From: Nageia nagi
Taxonomy: Eukaryota; Pinophyta
Length of the DNA: 64,000 nucleotides
Assembly: GCA_050084985.1 (NCBI GenBank)
Contig: JBITNC010000001.1
Location: forward strand, 14,322,001 to 14,386,000
Reading direction: 5' to 3'
Shown: positions 1 through 11,829 of the stretch, in pieces
Numbering within the stretch: position 1 is the stretch's first letter
How the letters are laid out: the number at the start of each line of letters is the position of its first letter
Position numbers and translations under genes: made by a program
The notes under the pieces: model-generated
What the model saw: only the letters and a program-made list of their open reading frames with translations
The model's database searches: none
What the model was told of the DNA's origin: nothing

Positions 1-728
1 ATGCAATACCATGTGTTATATTAAATGTTATATCACTTACCATGGTTTATATTTTTAATTTTTTTTGAATATAATAATGATTCTAATATTGATAGAGGTT
101 AGCCTTCACTCCTTTCTATGTCTTTGTATGCTATATATGTGAGTGGAATAGGTTGAACTCCACAAATCAAAACTCTTTGATATGACAAGATATTTGATAT
201 GATAAGATATTATATGCCACCTATTATGATAAATTGTTATACTTTGAGATCTAAAACTTTCTATTTTTGGAATATAGCATAATTATATTGCTATTACACC
301 ATTGGTGGCATGCATCTTCTAGATCGAGGGTTCTAGATTTTGATTATTGAGTTGTTGATTCATGTACAACAACATGAATCAAATGAGAGTTTTGCATGTC
401 CTGATCCTTCAAATATTCATTGTTATTTACTTTTGAGGATTGTACATACACTTCATATCAAGTGCATGTGTTATATATATATTTGTTGTATTTTATATAG
501 TGTACATATATATATATTCTTCTTATATTGTAGATCTATTTATTTAGTATGTATTATTGTATTTTGCATAATTTATAGACTATGATTACTATGTATAAAT
601 AATATAAGTGGTTGAGTGAACCAATTGAAAATGGATTAATAGCACAATTATCGAGTAGATTATATCTGAGTATAATACTACAAACATAAATAGGAAAATA
701 TTCTTAAATATATAAATTATGTCAAACA
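1..728. other. AT-rich DNA without a recognised gene
   Basis: No open frame here looks like a known protein. An 81-codon open stretch at 340-585 is rich in Ile, Tyr and Cys and reflects AT-rich, TATA-repeat composition rather than coding. The last 100 bases may once have encoded more of the hAT transposase that follows, but I see no alignable residues. Confidence 0.5.
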
Positions 729-1064
729 ATGGTTTTAATATCTATTAATGATGAATGGGTTTTTAGTACATTAGATTATCTCAAATCAAAAGTTTGTAAA
801 ATATTGGAATATAATTTAGAAATATGTTTAAGAATTTATACCTCTAAATATGCTTTAGATAATTTTCCATATGATAGGGTTGTTACTACCTGGGATTCAA
901 TTGCAAATAGAAGAGGAGCTTTAAGGACTAAATGTGCTAAAGATACTGAAAGCAAGGAAATGGAAATAATTCCCAAAGATGAGTTCTACCAACAAATTGT
1001 TGAAAAGGGATTACTTAAAATGCAAGAAGGTGATGAAGATGAAGATGAATATGAAGATGCATAA
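729..1064 (+). pseudogene. hAT-type transposase, C-terminal dimerisation fragment
   Basis: A 111-residue open frame whose first 60 residues look like the C-terminal hAT dimerisation domain (Dimer_Tnp_hAT). It has a Trp-Val-Phe-Ser-Thr-Leu block, a Leu-Lys-Ser-Lys segment, then a helix ending in Leu-Asp-Asn-Phe-Pro-Tyr-Asp and a downstream Trp. In complete hAT transposases this domain holds the dimer together and follows the RNase H-like catalytic core. Here the core, BED zinc finger and terminal inverted repeats are absent, so it is a fragment. The tail is strongly acidic (Asp/Glu-rich, residues about 99-110). The Met at 729 is probably internal to the original protein. The family call rests on motif resemblance by eye; an unrelated short gene remains possible. 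Confidence 0.45.
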
Positions 1065-1876
1065 TTTTCTTTTAGTTTTGTTAAATTTGGTATTTATATA
1101 ACATGAATTAATTTCAAAATGGCTGAAAGGATATGTGATATTATTTGATATTTTTGAATATTTATTTTTCTATGTGTAATGTGTAATTTGAACCATTATT
1201 TTCTATATAAATTATTTTATTTTACTTTAATTTCAAACTGTTTAAAACTATTTATGATATTATTAGCTATTTCTAAATCTCAAGTTTATGATATTATATT
1301 ATGATTTAATCTCAAATTGCTTGAAAATATTATAAATTGTATATGATATTATAAGCAATATCTATAGCTGGGTTAGTTACAAGTAATTATAGCTAGCTCA
1401 GTTACATGTAGTTATAGTTAGGTTGATTGCATGTAGTTGTAACAACTTGCATTTGAAATGATTTCAACTCTTTGCTCCTAGCCCAATTGCATGTATTCTT
1501 TGTTTGTTTGGAATAATATGAGTTATGAAAATGAGTAGTTGCATGATGTATTTCAATTTAGTTAATTTATACATTTTATAACATCATAAATTGATTACAT
1601 AACAAAAAAAGTATTACAATTTAGTTTTATAAAATTGCAAATCAATATAATGTTATCTATCTATATTGATTAAAGTGTTTCTTACAAAATGGAAACCTAC
1701 ATTAGATAACATACCATAAGTGTTATCTATATCTTGACAATTAAGTTTACAATCATTCTATCTAGGTTATAGAGACTAAGATCATACCATAAATGTTGAA
1801 GGAAAATAATATCAAAACCAAAGTAGATTGTACAGTACATAATTATAATAAAAAAATACACATAATCCAAATTGAC

Positions 1877-1878
<2 letters not shown>
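1065..1878. other. AT-rich spacer with short degenerate repeats
   Basis: No gene seen. Around 1365-1480 a phrase of about 35 bases (agctaggttagttgcatgta-like) recurs roughly three times in diverged form. The rest is AT-rich single-copy-looking sequence. Confidence 0.4.

Positions 1879-1948
<70 letters not shown>
1879..1948. repeat. (CA)35 microsatellite
   Basis: An uninterrupted run of 35 CA dinucleotides (70 bases). It produces spurious Thr-His and Cys-Val open frames on the two strands, which are not genes. A perfect run of this length suggests a polymorphic locus. Confidence 0.97.
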
Positions 1949-1952
<4 letters not shown>

Positions 1953-2289
1953 TATTGATAAAAGTATTTCATATAAAATGGCAAGCCTCCCACATTACAA
2001 AAAAGTCATAAGGTCACTAAAACTATTAGGAACATAAGGATCCCACTTCAAGCTAGTAGTTGGTGCTTTGAGGTTGATGCTTTTACATGCTCTTGAGTTT
2101 ATCTCTCAAATACATTCTTCATTTTCAAATCCCTAGAAATGGATTCTATTTTTAAAATAAGTTCATGTTCTTGCTTCATTGGGTCACTAATATTAGATTG
2201 CATAAATGAACTACTGATAAATTTCTTCTTTAATAAAATTTTGTGGTCCATATTGTGTTTTTGGATGATTAATTTTAAAAGTTAATTTT

Positions 2290-4790
2290 CTTGTTAAAGT
2301 TGAGTAACTTTTTTCCTTTTTTTTGTCAATTCAAGTAGATAGACATTTGCATTTTTGAATTTCATCTGCATCAATTTCATTATGTTCTTCAAGTTTTTAT
2401 ATCTTGCTTGCATACAAAATTAAAATTGTGAATACAAACATAATACAAAAAATACAAAGTAAAATATAGTTTTGATTCTAATTATTAAAAACTTACATTA
2501 ACTCTTTGCTTTTATGTGTTGGCTATATTCAATGATTTTTTTATCATAAGTCCATTTATAAAAATAAGCTTAGGCTTTAGCATTAATATTTTCTAGGTTA
2601 CTAAGAGCCAAGTTGAGAGTGTCATCATATGTTCTATTTTGAATCTTCAAAACCCATTCCCTTGCATGTTTCTCCAAGGAATCGATGATAGCCAAGATGT
2701 GTGCAATAACATCAAACAACTTGTCCTTGTGACTATGATTATGAGAATGAGCATTTATCTTTGATGTTAATATTTTTGCCCATTTTTCCCAACCAATTAA
2801 TCTTTTCAAATCAAGAATTAGAAATTGATTAACATTTTTCAAAGTATCCTTTCCCACATCAACTGAATTTCTAAAATCTAAAGTTTCATCATTTAATTCT
2901 TTGGCATACTTTACTTGAGATATTGATGGGGTTTCCTATCTAGCATTTGTCAAAGTGGGTTGGGGCTATTTGGACTAATGCTACTCCTATCCAATTGCAT
3001 CTTGTTTATAAAATATTAGAGTATTAGTAAAATTATGTTAGTCAAGTACTTCTATAAATATAGTTTGCAACCTTGAATCATCTAAACCATCAATTTTTAT
3101 ATTTCACAAACTATCCTTTGGTACATCAATTCCAAAATTCATATGAGGAAAAATAACTTGGCTATCAACTTTTAAAGTCTCCAAATAACTTGTTACCTAT
3201 GCTTTCAATTTGTATAGAGTTATAATCCCTCTTATTATTTATTGTTGTGATGGTGGTGGTGGAAAGAAAGTTTTACCCTATTGTTATGGTGTGTTAGGCT
3301 TATAGGTTCCTTTAAAAAAGAATACTAGTTTAATCAAAGAATCCAAGTGTTTAAAAATATATATATATAAATTAACCAAATCAATTAAAATTTCATACCA
3401 TGTTTGAGATGATTGTACACTTTGAATGACCAAAAACTTCGATCCATAGATGCCTGATAATGAAGTTACATTATGGACTATTATTTTACCTACCAAATTT
3501 GTATTAAAGAATTTTAATCATCAACCTAAAACAATTTTTGTAGATAATTGGTTTAACTATTTTAATTTTTACCTTCCTAACTCCTACAAAACCATTGATT
3601 ATGGTTGGTATTCAATAGTTCAAGATGATTCCTCATTAGCATCCTCCTCTTTTGTCTCATAATTAATTACATGACATTATCTAGTATTTTTTTGATACTT
3701 TTGAGATTCAACATGAGAAGAAGGAACTTGAGATGCTATGTTAGATTCTCCTTGAACTTCTTGTGGTCATTTTCCTCTAATAGTAGCTTCCCTTCTATCA
3801 TTCACAATATCAATTTTTTTTTGAAATAAAATACATAAATAGTTAAAAGTTTGAAAATAGATAAACTTAAAAGTTACAAAATTTTGTTTAAATTTGGAAG
3901 CAATGAACCTATAGGTGGATAGGAAATAGACCTATCTATGTTATCAATGTATTGTGTGATGTAGGTATTAGTAACTACAAATCAAACATTGCATCATAGT
4001 ATAGGCTAGAAATGAAATTAGTTATATGTATCTTAACAATTCCTATTATTTTTGCTTTAATCTACTCAAACTTAATCTTAGCTAAAATAGCAGTTGACTA
4101 GTCAAATCAATTCCCATTAAAGGAACACATGAGATAAGATAATTCCCAAAATATCACATTGGATAATTTTCCTTAAAGGATCAATCTACACATAAAGTAT
4201 TCAAAAACATCCCTAATAAATTCATTCTCCACAAAATACATTATAAGTCCCCTTTTTATCTTGTAGGAAATCACTACAAATTAATAAAAAAATATGAATA
4301 AATATAAAGAATTATTTTAATGAAATTAACTCTTAAGAACAAACTACAAGTGAAAAAATTAAATTATACCTTATAAGAAATATGTATTTACTTTGAAATG
4401 CTCCTTAAGATAGCATTTATCATCATTTTTAATGAGTATACCTGAATACGCAAGCTCCTCTATTTGAAATGGTAAGCCAGTTAAGTGAGTTATATCATCT
4501 AGGTGAATGATAAAGTAAAATTCCTCTTATTTTGTGTCATAATCACCAAATTGGTGTTGAAATTGTAGCTTTTAGTAGGAAGCTTGAACATGTAGATCAA
4601 TTTGTGTAAACTTCAATTATACATCCATTTCTTCCTTAATTCATCCATTTGATCTAGTAGAAGAATCAAATCATTGGTTTGATGAGATTTGAAGTCAAAA
4701 ACCTTTTTCCTACATATAGATCCACTATAGGTACTCTTAATTACCTAACTATTTGATCCTATATTCCTTTTTGATTATGTACTTAACCTC
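2290..4790 (-). pseudogene. Decayed coding region, family not recognised
   Basis: Read on the minus strand, several stretches look like decayed protein-coding sequence. About 4780-4620 gives a charged helical segment with Leu-Asp-Gln-Met-Asp-Glu-Leu. About 4500-4390 gives Asp-Asp-Ile-Thr-His-Leu-Thr-Gly-Leu-Pro-Phe. About 4205-3925 gives some 95 codons rich in Trp, Phe and Leu, with six stops and no frameshift. A 95-residue open stretch at 2857-2570 is helical with a His/Asn/Ser patch, and 2420-2290 is Lys-rich and coiled-coil-like. The layout, a globular start and coiled-coil end, resembles extra ORFs carried by some plant Ty3 elements, and the Leu-Thr-Gly-Leu-Pro phrase is reminiscent of plant mobile domain proteins. 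I cannot name the family. Limits are approximate; introns may be present. Confidence 0.35.
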
Positions 4791-4985
4791 AAAAACTATG
4801 TTCTCCCTTATAAATGCATTATAATGAATTGATAAATATTGAAAGTATATATATAAAGGTAGAATTAATGAAATTTAATTTAAACATGTGGCATCATCAT
4901 ATTTGTGTGGTTGTACCTAGTAGTTAATACCCTTAGTTGTATCAAAAAGGTTAGTGATAGATGTTCCTTGAAGGAAACCAAGTTG

Positions 4986-5615
4986 GATGCATTTTGAATA
5001 TAATTAATTTGGTTGTATACCAAATGTAACTTGGATAGATGCATTTAGTTCAAATGCACTTAAAATATAACTATACTAGATGCATTTCAAATGCATTAGG
5101 TCTAGTTGCAATATGAGTACATCTGGATTGAATGCATTTGGAATGCATCCAATTCAACTACATGCTAAATACATTGGAACTAGTTGCATTCAGAATGTAG
5201 CTAGATTATTTGCATTCAAAATGCATTTGTCTTATTTTCATTTTGAATATAATTAGTTTGGATTTAATTAGAATGCAACTAGACTAGATGTACTCATAAT
5301 GCAATCAATTCATGTAACTAGGTCAAATGCATTCAAAATGCATCCAATCCAATGACCAATTGAATTTAAAATACAACTAGACTATTTGCATTTAGAATGC
5401 ATCTGAATAAGTTGCATTTTAAATATTTTTTGCCTAGTTGCATTTTAAATACATCCAATCTAGTTTCATTCTAAATGCATCTAGTTTGATTGCATTCTGA
5501 ATGCAATTGAGATGATCTAGTTGCATTTTAAATGCATCCATCCTGGTTGTAGGTTAGATGCACTTAAAATGCAACCAAACTAAATACATTCAAAATGAAC
5601 TAGGTTAAATGCATA
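4986..5615. repeat. Array of palindromic GCATTY-N-RAATGC motifs
   Basis: About 630 bases in which a short dyad (GCATT followed within a few bases by AATGC) recurs roughly 20 times, spaced about 20-40 bases, joined by phrases such as ctagttgcat and catccaat. Good copies lie near 5083, 5131, 5211, 5329, 5388, 5490 and 5522. Others have lost one arm. There is no open frame. It may be a degenerate minisatellite whose unit is itself a palindrome. Confidence 0.75.
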
Positions 5616-7139
5616 CCATTTTCCAAATTTCTACATATTTGTTGTAATTTTCACATGTGAAATATCATATCCATGTGTGATATATTTCTTCCATATATGA
5701 AATATCTTATCTTCTATCAAATTCTACAATATTTTTTATTTTGAATGACAAGTCCAACATGATACCCTTATATAAAATATCAATGCATCATTCATTTGAA
5801 CACATCCTTCTATTCATTTTTAGGTAGTTCTTAGTAAAAAATAATCCAAATAAAAAGTAGCTACATCTTTTTAACTTGTTTTAGGATAGAGTTTCAAGTT
5901 CATACACTAATTGTAGTTGTGGTAAGGGATATATGTCATGCTTTGGATGAAAAGGTTATTCATGCTCAATTAAAATAAATCATTCAACTATACTAGAGTA
6001 AAAGATTATTTAGCCAAAGGAATGGATATAAGGTTTCTTAAAAGTATACATAATATTATTTGTATTACATATATGCAAGGATCCGAATATAATCTCTTTG
6101 GGAATTCATCCCAACTTATAGTTAAATAATCTTGAGGGGTGATTTTGAGCTTAGATTTTTACTAATATATAATCTAAATAATTTTTAATGATAAATTAAT
6201 CAATTTCTTGATATATAATTTCATTAATAACATATTAACCTTACAAGCTTAGGCCTTTTTTTAAGGTTATTAAAGAAAATATAAACATGTTTTAGGAATA
6301 GAAACCTCCTACCTTAAAGTAAGAAAATATTGAAACCACTGGGTATGTACATGAAGAGATATTGTATGATATTCTTATATATGATCAAGTGACATCCATT
6401 CTTATAATAATTATTTAAGGAATAAATATAGCTAATGGAAATGATAATGTATACCTTGCAACAACTAAAACATTATATAATACCTTGATTTACCATAAAT
6501 AGTTTTTGAGAATAAAATATAAAGTAACTACATTATGTATATTATTTATTAAATAAAATCATCTCCATATACTTGCATAGGATTAGTTACATTTGAACGC
6601 CTTGTTTTCTTCAATTTACTATGAAAAATTTGCATCTTACATGGAATATATCTTCAAGAAGAGATCATTTTCAATGTAAATAAATAACCAATGACTATCA
6701 TGTGGTATTTATTAAGATTACAAATGGATTCATGGGTTATTCATTTAAATTGCAAATTATATTCACTTTATATATGATTGTATACTCTTTTTCTATTATC
6801 CTTCACATCTCACCTAGTATATTATGTATATGAGATTACTTGAATCAAGGAGCTATAAGGTACTTAATATATTTTACATTTAATATTTCTCTATGATTAA
6901 AATATTTTGGTATTGTTATATATTAAGATTTAAGCTCATATAAAGGGATTAGTTGAGATAATGTATCATAAAATTATCCAATATATCATAAGACTATCAT
7001 AATACCAACAATACATAATAAATCTTGAGTTCATAACATTTACCCAAAAGGGATACAAGAGACAAACATTTTATGTTGTACTTCAATTCATCTCAAACAT
7101 GATGATCAATAGGAGACTTCAAGAATATAGAATATATCT
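5616..7139. other. AT-rich DNA without recognised features
   Basis: No gene, transposon domain or terminal repeat recognised on either strand. The last few hundred bases lead into a PPR pseudogene and may contain more of it beyond recognition. Confidence 0.4.
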
Positions 7140-8260
7140 CAACATAGTAAACTAGAAGAAGTATTCTACCTAACGAATTCATGTTTTCTAAAATTCTACC
7201 CAACTCAATATCATTAGAAGAAGGTGTTGAGATCCATAAAAAAAATAGTGGTTTTCATTTGATGTTTTTGTAAAAAATGCTCTAATAAACATGTATGATA
7301 AGTTTGGAAATATATGTAATAAATTTATACTATTTGATAAAATTCATAAGAGAGATACCATATCATAGAATAAAATGATTAGATGATACTCCCAGATTGG
7401 GCTTCTTAAGGAAGCTAAAAATATTTTTAAGTAAATACAAAAAAGAAACACAATCTCATGGAATCCAATTACCATATGATATGCATATAACATGTATGAT
7501 TTAGGGGACCCTTTAAGTATTTTTTGAAAATGCAATTTACTAGTTTCATATGAGATTCAATACCCTTTCTAGGTATTCTTCTTGTATGTGCAACTTTTTT
7601 AGCTTTCAAATAGGGAATGGACATTCATGGAAAAATAATTATATGTGGGTTTCTTTTGGAATGAATTTCAATAATAACCTTCATATAAATATATGCAAAA
7701 TATGGGTGCATTAAGATGAGAAGAGTTTTTTAATAAGATGCATTATAAAAAAAATAATTTCATAGAGTGTAATGATTACAAGGTGTGCAAGTAATGGTTG
7801 TAGTAATGAATCCATCAAACCATTTGAATAAATACAATATATGGGCATTAATATAAATAATGTACAATTACGATAATATCTCTGATAGACATGTATACAA
7901 AATATGGGATGAATAACAAAGTAAAGGATTTGTTTGACACATTATGAATAAATAATTTCATGGAATAGCATGATTATATGGTATACAAGGAAGACATCAA
8001 ACTATTTGAACATATGAAATATGTATACATTAATACAAATGATACATTTATTATTGTATTGTGGATCTAGTGAAAGAGGGCTATTAAGACTTTAAATCCA
8101 TGAATGATTATTATCATATTACACCCATAATGGAAGACTATGATCATTTTGGGAATTTAGATTAAGTAAAATATTTTAAAAATAAAGCATGATGTTACAC
8201 CCAAATATTCATTATGAATTTTATAAAAATATAACATACAAAAAGGTATATTAATATACA
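7140..8260 (+). pseudogene. PLS-type pentatricopeptide repeat (PPR) gene, part 1
   Basis: The plus strand encodes PPR units through stops and at least one frameshift. About 7168-7250 has the L-type phrase ending Leu-Glu-Glu-Gly-Val-Glu-Ile-His. Near 7255 come Asp-Val-Phe-Val-x-Asn-Ala-Leu-Ile-Asn-Met-Tyr and a Leu-Phe-Asp-Lys-Ile unit with Arg-Asp-Thr-Ile-Ser. Near 7400 come Gly-Leu-Leu-Lys-Glu-Ala-Lys-Asn-Ile-Phe and Arg-Asn-Thr-Ile-Ser-Trp. PPR proteins bind organellar RNA; PLS types usually edit RNA in mitochondria or plastids. Decay increases after 7540. The locus is cut at 8265 by a Tat-like retrotransposon; PPR-derived sequence reappears after its right end at 24550. No start codon, targeting peptide or DYW domain was found. 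Confidence 0.65.
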
Positions 8261-8265
8261 TAATG

Positions 8266-8795
8266 TGTAGATGCCTAAAAATGAATTATTATTTATTAAA
8301 TAATTCATTTTAGAGCCTCAATAATGTATTATGTGAAAAAGGGGTTAAAAATACTCAAAAGCTATGTAATTCATGAGCACCATATCATGACTTAGGGGTC
8401 AAATATTATAATAGAAGTGTTGCTATATAAAGACATTAAAGGCAACACAATAGGGATCAAATATCCTCAGAGGAGGAGACTCTATCAATTGAAAATTAGA
8501 TAGAAGATCATCATCAAGGCTATAGGATATTGTAGAAGCCATGATAAGGTTGAATATAGGAAAGGAGAGAATAAAGAATAAGAACTAAGAAAAACCTTTG
8601 CAAATATCATATCTATAACAAGAAAATATAATTTCTTATCTTTTATTTGTTATATGATTACTCTTTCATTCACTCAATACTACATCCTTTATTACATCTA
8701 TTATATTACTTATTTTAAGTTGCTAATGGCATACCTAATATAGGATGCCAACTATGTACAATTAGGTGAATGTATGCATGTCTTTCATGTATGGA
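8266..8795 (+). repeat. 5' LTR of Tat-like element 1, 3'-truncated
   Basis: Aligns through about 520 bases with the 3' LTR at 23874 and with the minus-strand LTR at 61731-62387. Shared landmarks are the opening TGTAGATGCCTAAAAATGA, a block around ctatgtaattcatg, the atcatcatcaaggct block and the ataggatgcca block. Similarity stops near 8795, so the last 150 or so bases of the LTR and any primer-binding site are missing, and sequence leading into gag follows directly. This suggests a deletion removed the LTR end and leader. Confidence 0.75.
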
Positions 8796-8837
8796 GAAAC
8801 TCTTTAGAGATATTATTGGAAAAAATCTTTAGAGATA

Positions 8838-10908
8838 TGGTACCATTGATCCTTATAAGTTTGATAACATACCTACTCCTTTTGACTCTTTTGATGTTGA
8901 GGATAAAATTCTAGAGTTGGATAAAATTCCTTGTTATGCTAAGTCTACTCATGAAGTGTTATCTAATAGGTAAATATTGGAATATTATCTTACAAATAAT
9001 GATCCTCTTATGATTAATATTTTAACTAACTATGAATTAATTGATGAGCATTCTATTGCAATATCATAGGATAGCTTATTTTCTTATGCAATTGCAAAAA
9101 CATCAAAATGGAAGGTGTCTAACCATAAAAAGGATGGTGCTAGTGGCATGCTAGACTATGAACATGATGCTAATGATGTTGAAAAAGATGATACTAGCCT
9201 AGATATTGAGATAAATAGATAGGTGTACAACCCCTTGATGAAGATGAAGATGATGATGATTATTATCACCTCATCTTCAAGACTGATCACTTAAAAAAGG
9301 TATGAATTCTAAAGATAATAATATTGTACAAGAAGAAGATCCTAAAAATTTTATCAATCAACAACTTGATATAATGATTAATGAAGCTTACAAGTTACAA
9401 CCCAATAAAACATTAGAAGAACATCATATCAAAACTAGTATCTTTTTTGACATACAAGATACTACTAGTTGGTACAAAGAACCTTCACTAAAATAGTTAG
9501 AAGCACTAGCTAAAATACTAGATAGATTAGAGCATGAGAGAATTAATCACATAGGTCCATTTGTTACTTTGAAGGAGGCTAAAATTAAAAGGATACATGA
9601 TCCACATCAAACTATCCCACCTAATTATCCACCTCAAACCCCTCCACCATCCCCAAGGATTAACTCAACTAATGTTAGAAATTTAGCATCTGAAATATTG
9701 GTTGATGAAGATGATTATTTATCTTGTCTCAAGAAGCCTTTAACTTATAAAATCCTTACTAATATCATTGCTAGGAAAAAGAGTGTCAAGTTTACTAAAT
9801 TTTATGGTATGTAAGATCCTAAAATGCATGTTAGGAACTTACAAGAAGAAGCTATTGAATATATGCATGATACGGACTTAGCTAAATTATTTTCCTATAA
9901 TTTTAAAGATGATGCACCCAAATGGTATTTTTAGCTTCTTGAAAATAGCATTGATAGGTATGAATATTTGATTCATTTATTTCTACAAAATTTTAGGTAT
10001 AATATTGCTAAGAAAGTATATTTTAAGGATTTGTGCAAAATTAAACAATTACCTAATCAATATGTCAAGGTTTTTGTAAAAATATGAAAAAAATGGTTAA
10101 CAAAATAATAATGCCTAGACAAGATTTGAAAGATGCTTTTGCAAATGCTCTCTTACCTATATATAAATTGTTCACAATCTCTAACCATGATATGTCACTA
10201 GGATACATGATAGATATAGTTACCAAGAAAGAGTCATGTATCAAAAAATTGTATGCTATGAAGAATAATGATAACACTCACCATCAAAAATCAATCCTTG
10301 AAAAAGATAATAGGGTTGAAGAAAATAATGTTACTCATAAACATAGAACTAACTCTAAACCTAGGCAACAATTTACTCCTTTGATTGATGCTAATTATAA
10401 TATTCTTAATATTTTGTTGGATGAAGAACTTATTGATTTGCCTCCTATTATTGAGCCTAGGTTCTCTAATGGTGTGCCTAAGCATTTTTGCTATGAAGAA
10501 TTTTGTAATTATCATAGGGTACCTAGACATATAACATGCAATTGTAGGTCTCTCAAGCATATTATACATGATTTCATTAACAAAAGAGCTATCAAGATGG
10601 ATGCTAAGCCAACTGAGCAAGAAAGGTGTATACACCTTGACAATGAACAAGTAGGGGTCTTCACTAATCCCCTACCTTCTTCACAACCAAGAGGTTGTAT
10701 CAATATGGTGAGTATTTCCAATGAATTATGTCATTATTTTACCAATAATCATGGATATAATCATGCTTCTCATAATAAAATAAAAAATGGAGTCAAAATG
10801 AACACTGCTAGTGGTGTCCAACACTATTTTCATAGAGCTAACAATGTGAAAATTGCCAACCAAAGGTTCCTCTTTTTGTGTCTACCTCTACGAAGTGTAT
10901 GTGGGTAG
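8838..10908 (+). pseudogene. Tat-like Ty3 gag (nucleocapsid precursor), broken
   Basis: Gag forms the particle that packages retrotransposon RNA. Reading starts near 8838 and runs through 9302-9496 and 9569-9814 with in-frame stops, including TAG at Trp/Gln-like positions. After a frameshift near 10080, a 274-residue open stretch follows (10084-10908). The central part (about 9830-10080) shows the retrotransposon gag core, with Ala-Pro-Lys-Trp-Tyr-Phe followed by Phe-Leu-Gln-Asn-Phe. In the last open stretch, residues about 95-170 have a Pro-rich loop and Cys-Asn-Tyr-His-Arg...Arg-His-Ile-Thr-Cys-Asn-Cys-Arg-Ser-Leu-Lys-His. This matches the C-x-YH-x-GH-x-NC-x-LKH-x-I-x-DLI zinc-knuckle signature of Tat-type gags, with the usual Gly before His changed to Arg. 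No protease follows, which is unusual. Confidence 0.75.
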
Positions 10909-11547
10909 AAAAAACTTTCTAGGTATGCAAAATAATTGCTTAAATTTCCTCATCTTTGCAAATAGCATATAATAGTTAGGTAGGGTATCTTTTGTATTTT
11001 TATACATTTTAATTAGTTTTTTGCATATACAAAGTGCATTTTTTGTTCTATTTTTGTATGGTCTTGTGTTTTTCTTTCTTTCGTTGACCTACAATAATTT
11101 TGAATACATCAACAATGATGTACAAGACTTGTTTCATGCTACCAATGGTGTGTAATTCCCAAGATATAATTTTCAAGGATAGTATTTCTAGCTTCTAGGA
11201 ACCTTTTAAAACTTAAGGTACCAATATTAGATAAGGGTCCATGTAATTTATTAGAAAAAACTCACACTTCTTCATGTGAATCCCTTTGGTGCTTTGAAAC
11301 CTAATTCAATTAGGTTAGGTTGTTTGGTTTCATTATTGATCATATTGCATTAGGATTGCTTATTCCATTATATGAGTAAATTATGCATATTAGGATCATT
11401 TCCTTGTCATAGGTTTTAGATTAAAGTTCATTATTTGGTTCATGCATTAGGTCCAAAATCATGAGTCCATAATATCAAACAAACTAGAGATAGAAACTTA
11501 GAAAACATTTAGAAAAATAACATTGATAGTGAATAGTAAATAATAGG
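10909..11547. other. Internal region of Tat-like element, no gene
   Basis: About 640 bases after gag where protease and polymerase would be expected. I find no aspartic protease, YxDD or integrase motif on either strand. The plus strand contains T-rich stretches near 11035-11095. Confidence 0.5.
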
Positions 11548-11592
11548 TAGTCATATAAAGTTTGGTTACCAAAAATATCATACATACATACA

Positions 11593-11690
<98 letters not shown>

Positions 11691-11734
11691 TGTATGTATG
11701 TATGTATGATATTTTTGGTAACCAAACTTTATAT

Positions 11735-11739
<5 letters not shown>
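11548..11739. repeat. Near-perfect palindrome of about 190 bp with microsatellite core
   Basis: The left flank from 11548 (tagtcatataaagtttggtt and onward to the first CATA unit) is repeated exactly in reverse complement ending at 11739 (aaccaaactttatatgacta). Between the arms lie CATA repeats (about 11578-11621), TA repeats (about 11621-11662) and TGTA repeats (about 11663-11708), which are also complementary, so nearly all 190 bases could fold into one hairpin. As a result the two strands encode almost the same opening peptide. Another TA run follows at 11737-11771. It may be a MITE-like insertion or a replication-born inverted duplication. Confidence 0.9.
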
Positions 11740-11772
<33 letters not shown>

Positions 11773-11829
11773 CTATCAAAAATAATACATAAGGTACAAA
11801 ATGGGCCTTATCCCTATAGTCTTAGGTGA

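Noticed and set aside
340-585. 81-codon open frame
   Set aside because: Ile/Tyr/Cys-rich product of TATA-rich DNA, no motif, no support as a gene.
1727-2011. Open frames across the CA microsatellite on both strands
   Set aside because: Pure Thr-His or Cys-Val repeats generated by the dinucleotide run.
3284-3662. Possible CACTA transposase C-terminus on the minus strand
   Set aside because: Only a vague resemblance around Gln-Ser-Ser-Gln-Thr-Trp-Tyr; no catalytic core or CACTA ends.
10291-10721. Minus-strand open frames of 119 and 69 codons
   Set aside because: Shadows of the plus-strand gag, which has the zinc-knuckle signature.
11498-11792. Open frames with Ile-His-Thr-Tyr repeats on both strands
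   Set aside because: Direct consequence of the CATA/TA/TGTA palindrome.
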